19,939 bases of DNA. Origin: an uncultured Oscillospiraceae bacterium (GTDB taxonomy: Bacteria > Bacillota > Clostridia > Oscillospirales > Oscillospiraceae). Below the pieces are notes generated by a model. It saw only the letters and a program-made list of their open reading frames with translations, was not told where the DNA came from and ran no database searches. Positions within the stretch are counted from its first letter, which is position 1; each line of letters opens with the position of its first letter. The stretch spans positions 1-19,939 of the forward strand of contig CAJUKH010000040.1 in assembly GCA_910587345.1 (NCBI GenBank), read 5' to 3'. The translations under genes and the position numbers were made by a program. This document shows positions 14,718-19,939 of this stretch, in pieces.

Positions 14718-14852
14718 TATGGCAGCCTCCTATCGTTGAAATGATAGATATAGATTGCCACAATTATCAGATATTAAAATAATTTATAATTTCATTTGTA
14801 TCAACTATAATTTCAAAATGGCCCGTTTTTCGTCAAAATCGTGATTTTGACG
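14718..14852 (-). promoter_or_regulatory. AT-rich control region upstream of the XRE/Spo0A-like operon, with palindrome
   Basis: The stretch 14740-14818 is far more AT-rich than its surroundings and contains several TTGAAA/TTGATA and TATAAT-like words on the minus strand, so one precise promoter cannot be fixed. A perfect inverted repeat, CGTCAAAATC-GT-GATTTTGACG, lies at 14831-14852, about 115 nt before the start codon. Its half-site within TTCGTCAAA differs by one base from the 0A box TTTGTCRAA bound by Spo0A in Bacillus. The palindrome is seen directly; its recognition by the Spo0A-like protein is a guess. Confidence 0.5.
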
Positions 14853-14875
14853 GGGGATTTTTGCGGCGAGGAAAG

Positions 14876-14907
14876 TAAAAACAGCCCGGTGCAAATTTGC
14901 ACCGGGC
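14876..14907 (-). terminator. Rho-independent terminator of the CofE-like gene
   Basis: A 24-nt perfect palindrome, 14884-14895 with 14896-14907, lies 15 nt past the stop codon and is followed on the minus strand by TGTTTTTAC. On the plus strand CGTTTTG follows, so it may also work in reverse. Confidence 0.85.
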
Positions 14908-14921
14908 CGTTTTGCTTGTTG

Positions 14922-15677
14922 TCAGGCTTCGGAGGCCTCTTCGCCGGAGGCGGTCCGGGCAGGGGGTTCCTCCCCCTCCCGGAGTTCCCGGATCAGGATA
15001 AAGGGGGTCAGCTCCAGATCCTGACCGGCGGGATTGTCCTGAATAAGAGCCAGCAGTTCCTCCCGGGTCCAGTCCTTCAGCTGGGCGCTTTTGCCCAGCA
15101 GCTCCTGATCCAGATCGTTGGCGTCCACCACCATAAGGACGATGCCGGTTTTTTCAAAAACCTCGTCACAGACCTTGTCGGGTTCGCTGGGGACCCGGAC
15201 GCCCATATGCTCATAATAAGGGATGTCCCGGCCGTAGAAGCCGTCCAGGCCACGGACCTCTTCCCCCAGCATTTTATAGAAGGTGCCGTGGATACCCCGG
15301 AGTTTGTCAAAGGCGGCGCAGACAGCGGCCCACAAGACCCGGGGCAGACCACAGACGTTGATGGCGAACTGCATCTTGATGGGCAGGCCCATGCCGGGGC
15401 CGGCCTCGGTCTGATGGACGAAGCGGGAGAGGAAGGTGGCCCAGAAACCGGGCTTGACCTCGTCCTCGGTAACCACCCGGCCCTGACAGAGAGCAAGGAC
15501 TTTTTCGCTGGAGGAGACGATGTCCCCTGGCTGGTAATGAGGCAGGACATATTTGGTCATCAGGTCGATGTAGCTTTCTCCCACCTGGACAAAGTGGGTG
15601 GAGATGGCATGGCGGGCATACCGTTTGCCGTTGGCTTCAATGATAACATTTTTCCCCTCGTTGGCAACAAAATCCAT
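14922..15677 (-). CDS. CofE-like protein (F420-0:gamma-glutamyl ligase family homologue)
   Basis: The 251-residue protein looks like a member of the CofE/FbiB ligase family: an N-terminal segment with RHAISTHFVQVGE, then LPHYQPGDIVSSSEKVLALCQGRVV (about 45-69), equivalent to the PGDVLVVaxKxVSkaEGR region of CofE, and later ILMVVDANDLDQELLG-like sequence (179-195), equivalent to the D-x-N-D metal-site segment. CofE adds glutamate to coenzyme F420, which this kind of clostridium is not expected to make, so the substrate is probably something else. The central region (85-160; GLPIKMQFAINVCGLPRVLWAAVCA, GFYGRDIPYYEHMG) is not one I can assign. The ATG at 15677 has AAAGGA upstream. It is a single-gene unit with its own promoter and terminator. 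Confidence 0.7.
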   Translation of the reverse strand: MDFVANEGKNVIIEANGKRYARHAISTHFVQVGESYIDLMTKYVLPHYQPGDIVSSSEKVLALCQGRVVTEDEVKPGFWATFLSRFVHQTEAGPGMGLPIKMQFAINVCGLPRVLWAAVCAAFDKLRGIHGTFYKMLGEEVRGLDGFYGRDIPYYEHMGVRVPSEPDKVCDEVFEKTGIVLMVVDANDLDQELLGKSAQLKDWTREELLALIQDNPAGQDLELTPFILIRELREGEEPPARTASGEEASEA

Positions 15678-15699
15678 AATGAGGACATCCTTTCCTGTA

Positions 15700-15735
15700 A
15701 AGGCGTAAAGCGCCGGGGCCGGGGGTGGGCGCCTT
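15700..15735 (-). other. Leader with two mutually exclusive stems before the CofE-like gene
   Basis: On the minus strand AAGGCGCC (complement of 15728-15735) can pair with GGCGCTTT (15707-15714) over 8 bp with one G-U, or its AAGGCG part can pair with CGCCTT (15700-15705) instead. The second pairing ends 22 nt before the start codon. Such alternatives can be a control switch but also arise by chance in GC-rich leaders. Confidence 0.3.
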
Positions 15736-15745
15736 GCTTGTAGTT

Positions 15746-15774
15746 ATTATACCCATTCGGAGATGCGGACGCAA
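15746..15774 (-). promoter_or_regulatory. Sigma-A promoter of the CofE-like gene
   Basis: On the minus strand TTGCGT (15769-15774) and a perfect TATAAT (15746-15751) are 17 nt apart, giving a leader of about 60 nt. Confidence 0.8.
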
Positions 15775-15886
15775 CAAAAACCGCACAAAAATTTTCCTTT
15801 TTCTCCAAAAGAAAGTTCCTTTGCCCTTTTTTACATAAAAGCCCACGGGGTGGGAAAACTGGGCGGAGAGAAGGGAGAGTGGGACA

Positions 15887-17401
15887 GTGGGTATTTTTGG
15901 ACGCAGGCCGGTGGAGGACCCGCCCCACCCCCGGCGGGAGCCCAGGCTGGAGGGGCCGCTGACCCCGGAGCGGCTGGGAGAGGTTTTTCGGGACTGTGTG
16001 GACTATAACCGCCGGAGTATTGCCGTGGGGGGCAATGAGGCCATGCGGTGCGAGCTTGTCTTTTTGGCGGGGATGGTGCGGATGGAGCGGGTCAGCGACT
16101 ATGTGCTGCGGCCTCTGGCCCAGGATGAGGCCCTTGGTAAGCTGGGGGCGGCGGTGGCCTGGGAGAAAATGCGGTCCGGGGCGCTGTACAGCCTGTCGGT
16201 CACAGAGCGGACCACGCTGGATGAGGCGGCGGCCGACCTGATCGAAGGGAATTGCCTGCTGTTCTTTTCCGGGCAGGAAAGGGCTCTCTCCTTTAACACG
16301 GGCACCGAGGAGAAGCGGGGGGTGGGGGAGCCGGAGAACGAGATCTCGGTAAAAGGTCCCCGGGACTCCTTTGTGGAGAACCTGCGGACCAACACCTCTC
16401 TGGTGCGGCGGCATCTGAAGGCCCCCGAGCTGAAAATCACCGAGCAGGTGGTGGGGCGGCAGTCGTTGACGCCGGTGGACCTTGTGTGGCTGGATGGGAT
16501 CGCTGACCCGGCTACGGTGGAAGAGCTGTCCCACAGGGTGGAGGATATCGACATTGATGCGCTGTTGGCCACGGGGAATATCGAGGAGTATATCGCAGAC
16601 GAAATGGATACCCCTTTTCCGCTGGTGTTTTACACCGAGCGGCCCGACCGGTTTTGCTATGGCTTGAGTCAGGGAAAGGTGGGGCTTTTGGCGGAGGGGC
16701 TGCCCCTGGGGTATCTGGTGCCGGGGGTCATTGGGGATTTTTTGCGGGCGCCCCAGGACCGGTCGGAGAACTGGATGGTGGCCGCCTCTCTGGAGGTGCT
16801 GCGGTGGGTCTGCCTGCTGGTGACGCTGTTTTTGCCGGGTGTCTATGTGGCCATGGTGAATTTCCACCCGGAGATGATCCCCCTGCGGCTGGCCCTCTCT
16901 ATTATGGCGGCCCGGGTGGATGTGCCCTTTTCGGCGTTATTTGAGACCTTGCTTCTGCTGGTGGCCTTTGAGGTGCTTCAGGAGGCGGGGCTGCGGCTGC
17001 CCCAGTCCATTGGACAGACCGTGTCCATTTTGGGCGGGCTGGTGGTAGGTTCGGCGGCGGTGGAAGCCCGGCTCATCTCCCCAGCGGTGCTGGTGGTGGT
17101 GGCCACGGCGGGGATTGCGGGGTACACGGTGCCCTCCCAGGAGCTGGCGGCGGCCCTGCGGTTGTGGCGGCTGGTGCTGGCGGTACTGGCGGGGGTGGCC
17201 GGACTGTTTGGCGTGGTGATGGGAACGGCTTTCCTGGTGGGGCATCTGGCGGGGCTGGAGAGCTTTGGGGCGGCCTATCTTACCCCCTTTGCCGCCAATC
17301 CCGGAGATCAGGTGAAGGGTCAGGTGCTGGGGCAGCCCTTGCGGGAGGATAAGCTGCGTCCGGCCCATCTGAATACGGGGAACAAGAGAAAACAAAGGTA
17401 G
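15887..17401 (+). CDS. Spore germination protein, GerA family (germinant receptor A subunit)
   Basis: This is the A subunit of a germinant receptor in the inner membrane of the spore. The 504-residue protein has a soluble N-terminal part (1-295) and a membrane part (about 295-460) with four to five hydrophobic segments, such as WVCLLVTLFLPGVYVAMV and LFETLLLLVAFEVLQEAG. Family hallmarks are RDSFVENLRTNTSLVRRHLK (159-178), RPDRFCYGL (252-260), PFPLVFYTERPD and PLRLALSIMAARVDVPFSALFE. The start is GTG at 15887 with GGGAG about 11 nt upstream. It heads a plus-strand operon with the C- and B-subunit genes, probably read in the forespore. No clear sigma-G promoter was found; CATAAAA at 15834-15840 is a weak -10 candidate. 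Confidence 0.93.
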   Translation: MGIFGRRPVEDPPHPRREPRLEGPLTPERLGEVFRDCVDYNRRSIAVGGNEAMRCELVFLAGMVRMERVSDYVLRPLAQDEALGKLGAAVAWEKMRSGALYSLSVTERTTLDEAAADLIEGNCLLFFSGQERALSFNTGTEEKRGVGEPENEISVKGPRDSFVENLRTNTSLVRRHLKAPELKITEQVVGRQSLTPVDLVWLDGIADPATVEELSHRVEDIDIDALLATGNIEEYIADEMDTPFPLVFYTERPDRFCYGLSQGKVGLLAEGLPLGYLVPGVIGDFLRAPQDRSENWMVAASLEVLRWVCLLVTLFLPGVYVAMVNFHPEMIPLRLALSIMAARVDVPFSALFETLLLLVAFEVLQEAGLRLPQSIGQTVSILGGLVVGSAAVEARLISPAVLVVVATAGIAGYTVPSQELAAALRLWRLVLAVLAGVAGLFGVVMGTAFLVGHLAGLESFGAAYLTPFAANPGDQVKGQVLGQPLREDKLRPAHLNTGNKRKQR

Positions 17402-17466
17402 GCGGCCCGGGAAGGAAAAGGGAGACACCTTATTTATATAATGTAAAGAGAAGCGGGGGAGAAGGC

Positions 17467-18393
17467 GTGGGAAAAGGCAGATGGTTGGCGGTTTTGGCCG
17501 GAGTGCTGCTTCTGGGCGGGGTAGGTCCCCGCGCCCGGGAGATGGAGGAGCTGCGGCTGGTGACCGCTCTGGCGCTGGACGGGGGAGAGGAAATAAGGGC
17601 CACGGCGGTGACGGGGGTCCGGGCGTCGGAGGATGAGGAGCCGGAACTGCTGACAGGGGCGGGAGAGACCATGGCGCAGGCCTGCGCCGCATTGCGGGAG
17701 AGTTCGGCCAGACGGGCCTATTTGGGGCAGACCGAGCAGCTTCTGCTGGGGGAGGGAATGGACCCCCTTCAGGCCATGGAACTGGTGGCCCGGCACAGAG
17801 AGTTACGGCTGGATACACTATTATATATAGTAAGAGGGAATGCCGGAGAAGGGCTGGCCGGTTCGGCGGGCCGGATGGCGGCGGAGACCGGGGGACAGGA
17901 TTTTCGGGGCCGAACGGTGGGAGAGATCCTGCCCCGGCTGGCAGAGGGGGAGTATGCCCTGGCGCCCGCCTTGAAGCCGGGGGAGGACGGAGGACTGGTC
18001 CCCGGCGGCTGGGCGGTCCTGGGGCGGGAGGGGGTGGCCGGCTGGCTGGAGGAGGATGCTGCCGTGGGAGCGCAGCTGTTATTGGGGCTGGAGACGGGGA
18101 AAACGATAACGATAGAAGGGGGCACGGTGGAGCTGACCGGGGTAACACTCCGGGTACAGGGAGAAAAGCTGCGCTGCCGGCTGGAGGGGCGGGTGCTTCA
18201 GGGGACGCCCTCCGCGGAAGCGCTGGGGGCTTGGGGAGAAGAAAAACTGGCGGCGGCCCTGGCAGAAGGGAAGGACTGCTGGGGATTGGACCGGCTGGGA
18301 GCGGCTTTGGAGCCGTGGCAATGGGAAGCCCGGAGGGGCCTTGACGTATCAAAATTGAGGATCGAGGGGAAGGGAAGGCTGAGAGAGGGATGA
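17467..18393 (+). CDS. Ger(x)C-family spore germination protein lacking the lipobox cysteine
   Basis: Position between the A and B subunit genes and the segment EMEELRLVTALALDGGEE followed by ATAVTGVR mark this as the C subunit of the receptor. The 308-residue protein is shorter than usual members (about 370-400). It has a hydrophobic N-terminus (RWLAVLAGVLLLGGVGPRA), but where the family has a lipobox with Cys (for example LLTGCWDRRE) this one reads LLLGGVGPRARE, with no Cys, so it cannot be lipidated in the normal way. The C-terminal part (LLLGLETGKTITIEG, LRVQGEKLRCRLEGRV) fits the GerAC domain. The start is GTG at 17467 with GGGGGAG 5 nt upstream; the gap to the previous gene is 65 nt. 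Its stop overlaps the next start (ATGA). Confidence 0.8.
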   Translation: MGKGRWLAVLAGVLLLGGVGPRAREMEELRLVTALALDGGEEIRATAVTGVRASEDEEPELLTGAGETMAQACAALRESSARRAYLGQTEQLLLGEGMDPLQAMELVARHRELRLDTLLYIVRGNAGEGLAGSAGRMAAETGGQDFRGRTVGEILPRLAEGEYALAPALKPGEDGGLVPGGWAVLGREGVAGWLEEDAAVGAQLLLGLETGKTITIEGGTVELTGVTLRVQGEKLRCRLEGRVLQGTPSAEALGAWGEEKLAAALAEGKDCWGLDRLGAALEPWQWEARRGLDVSKLRIEGKGRLREG

Positions 18394-19505
18394 ATGGCGG
18401 AAAAATGGGGGGTGTATCCCGGCGGGAGCGGCTGGAGCTGACGGCGGCGGCCCTGGTGCCCGGCGTGTTGGCTCTGGTGGGGCCTCTGGCGAGGGCGGCC
18501 GGGCGGCTGGGCTGGACGGCTCCGTTTTTGGCGCTGCCGTTGGGGCTTTGGCTTTGCCGGTGCTGGGCGGCGCTGGGGACGCCCGATCTGGGCCGGGGTC
18601 TGGAGAGGGCCTTTGGCCGGTGGCCGGGTCGGGCGCTGGAGTGGGGGTATTTTTTGTGGGGGCTGCTGCTGTTGGCAATGAGCGCCCGGCGATATGTGGA
18701 CCGGCTTTCGGTGACCTTTCGGGAGATGCCCCGGTGGATGCTGCTGACGGCGGCGTTTGGGCTGTGCCTCTGGCTGAGCCGGAGCGGGGGAGAGGCGTTT
18801 GCCCGCAGCGGGCGGCTGTTTTTTCTGTTTTTGATGGTGACGCTGGGCGGGGCCCTGCTTTTGGCTCTGCCCGGGGTGGATTGGCGGTATCTGTGGCCGC
18901 CGGAGGCCCGGGACTGGCGGGGGATTCCCGCCGGTGGGCTTTGGTGTCTGGAATTGGCGGGGTATGGGGTCTATGCCCTGTGCCTGTCGCTTCGGGAGGA
19001 GGGAAAAACGAAAGGGTGGCCCTGGGTCCTGCTGGGGTGCTGCAGTTTGGCCACCGTGCTGTTTGTGACGGTAGGGGCCTTTGGACCGGTGTTGACGGCA
19101 GAACTGGAAGAACCCTTTTTGTCCCTGCTAGAAGGCGTGGAGGTGCCGGGAGCCTTCCGGCGGGGGGAGGCGGTACTGGCGGCGGTACTGATTTTTGGAG
19201 ATATCGTTCTTTTCGGGCTGCTGGCCCATGGGTGCAGAAGCCTGTGGGGGAGACTGATGCCGGAACAGGCGAGGGGGGGCGCCGTGCTTTTTGTGGCGGG
19301 GGCATTCCTTTTCTCTGAAATGGAATGGACGGGGGAGCACACAATGCTCCTTTGGGGGAATTTAATGGCGGGGATCTTGATCCCGGTCCTGGCCTTTTTC
19401 ACAAAAGGAGGGAGAAAGGGGCTGGAAGAGATTGCCACATTTTGTGGCGAAGAGCAGGGCGGACACACAGATGTTGGGGCCAAAAAGAAAATTGAAAAAA
19501 GTTGA
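18390..19505 (+). CDS. Spore germination permease, GerAB-like (germinant receptor B subunit)
   Basis: The 371-residue protein is almost wholly hydrophobic, with about ten predicted membrane segments spread as in the APC-type GerAB permeases (for example LVPGVLALVGPLARAAGRLGW, WGLLLLAMSARRYVDRLSV, MLLTAAFGLCLWLS, FLFLMVTLGGALLLALPG, VLAAVLIFGDIVLFGLLAHG). GerAB subunits bind the germinant. Its ATG overlaps the stop of the C-subunit gene by 4 nt. The order A-C-B differs from gerAA-AB-AC of Bacillus. The tail (about 345-371) is charged and lysine-rich. No terminator with a T-run follows it; the rRNA promoter begins 20 nt later, so read-through into the rRNA operon is possible. Confidence 0.85.
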   Translation: MNGGKMGGVSRRERLELTAAALVPGVLALVGPLARAAGRLGWTAPFLALPLGLWLCRCWAALGTPDLGRGLERAFGRWPGRALEWGYFLWGLLLLAMSARRYVDRLSVTFREMPRWMLLTAAFGLCLWLSRSGGEAFARSGRLFFLFLMVTLGGALLLALPGVDWRYLWPPEARDWRGIPAGGLWCLELAGYGVYALCLSLREEGKTKGWPWVLLGCCSLATVLFVTVGAFGPVLTAELEEPFLSLLEGVEVPGAFRRGEAVLAAVLIFGDIVLFGLLAHGCRSLWGRLMPEQARGGAVLFVAGAFLFSEMEWTGEHTMLLWGNLMAGILIPVLAFFTKGGRKGLEEIATFCGEEQGGHTDVGAKKKIEKS

Positions 19506-19525
19506 TAAGAAAATGAAAAAAAGTG

Positions 19526-19554
19526 TTGACATCCTGTTCCGGATTTGGTATTAT
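19526..19554 (+). promoter_or_regulatory. rRNA operon promoter
   Basis: TTGACA (19526-19531, perfect) and TATTAT (19549-19554) are 17 nt apart, preceded by an A-rich stretch (19490-19522) that may act as an UP element. A GC-rich discriminator does not directly follow; the likely start is near 19561. Confidence 0.8.
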
Positions 19555-19816
19555 AATAAAGCGCTTCGGGGAACCGACAAAATCAAGAACTCGGAACTCG
19601 TTGGAGGAGAAGGGTTACAAGATTTCAAAGGCCTTGAATGTGCGGCGTGTACCTTGTAAATTAAACAACGTGAAGACAAGAAAAACACCAGATGAGGACG
19701 GAAGTCCTTTTGGCAAGTGAAAGCTTGTTGGAAGGTCTCCGAAATAAATTTCTTTGAAGCAAGTATTAAGCTTCAATAATTTGATTTAAGCAGACTTCGG
19801 TTTGTTTAGATACCAT
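19555..19816 (+). other. 16S rRNA leader with boxA-like element and stem-loops
   Basis: The leader of about 250 nt holds AGGAC-GGAA-GTCCT followed by TTTT (19695-19711), a boxA-like TTTCTTTGAAG (19750-19759) resembling the antitermination element TGYTCTTTGAAAA, a 7-bp hairpin TTGAAGC/GCTTCAA (19754-19760 with 19770-19776), and an 8-bp hairpin closed by a UUCG tetraloop (19788-19795 with 19800-19807). No coding region is supported. CAATAAT (19774-19780) can also pair with ATTATTG at the 16S 5' end (19817-19823). Confidence 0.6.

Positions 19817-19939
<123 letters not shown>

Noticed and set aside
15834..15840. Sigma-G -10 element for the gerA-like operon
   Set aside because: CATAAAA is one base off the CATNNTA pattern and no matching -35 lies 17-18 nt upstream, so it is not listed as a promoter.
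16937..19344. Long minus-strand open frames of 471 and 331 codons
   Set aside because: They are proline-rich antisense shadows of the germination genes, whose plus-strand products have clear family motifs.
19432..19659. 75-codon plus-strand open frame before 16S
   Set aside because: It overlaps the end of the GerAB-like gene and spans the rRNA promoter and leader, without a ribosome site.

Overview
The window looks like a stretch of chromosome from a high-GC, endospore-forming clostridial Firmicute, probably of the Oscillospiraceae. Support for this: the 16S rRNA gene that starts at the right edge, a three-gene germinant-receptor operon, a Spo0A-like regulator, the Bacillota-style glmU-prs pair, strong AGGAGG ribosome-binding sites and sigma-A promoters. 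The genus cannot be fixed from about 120 nt of 16S.

Layout. 1-640: two copies of a repeat of about 294 bp, then the prs terminator. 664-2955 (minus): a GlmU-like acetyltransferase with a degenerate nucleotidyltransferase half, then prs, from one clear promoter. 3108-6444 (minus): a GntR/YtrA-type regulator, an ABC ATPase and a large ABC permease, translationally coupled, with an inverted-repeat operator just after the promoter. 6498-7160 (plus): a small HD-domain protein. 7200-8640: gene-free, with further copies of the 294-bp repeat in the opposite orientation, then a second, degenerate tandem repeat. 8671-10860 (plus): a parvulin-type lipoprotein, a CHAP-like protein and a small AT-richer orphan. 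10931-10970: a strong bidirectional terminator. 10991-14717 (minus): an XRE regulator, a Spo0A-like response regulator and a Ca2+-type P-type ATPase. 14876-15774 (minus): a CofE-like (F420 gamma-glutamyl ligase family) protein. 15887-19505 (plus): gerA, gerC and gerB-like genes. 19526-19939: rRNA promoter, leader and the first bases of 16S.

The most unusual element is the 294-bp repeat. Four copies carry a long stem-loop whose two arms change together between copies. Every non-Watson-Crick pair I found in intact stems reads as G-U on one strand of the repeat and A-C on the other, which points to a structured RNA transcribed in one direction. The copies face each other across the glmU/prs/ABC/HD block. 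Also notable are the GlmU without a recognisable uridylyltransferase motif, the Spo0A-like regulator in an operon with an XRE protein and a calcium-type pump, and a GerC protein without its lipidation cysteine. All functions are read from sequence motifs only; no database search was possible.
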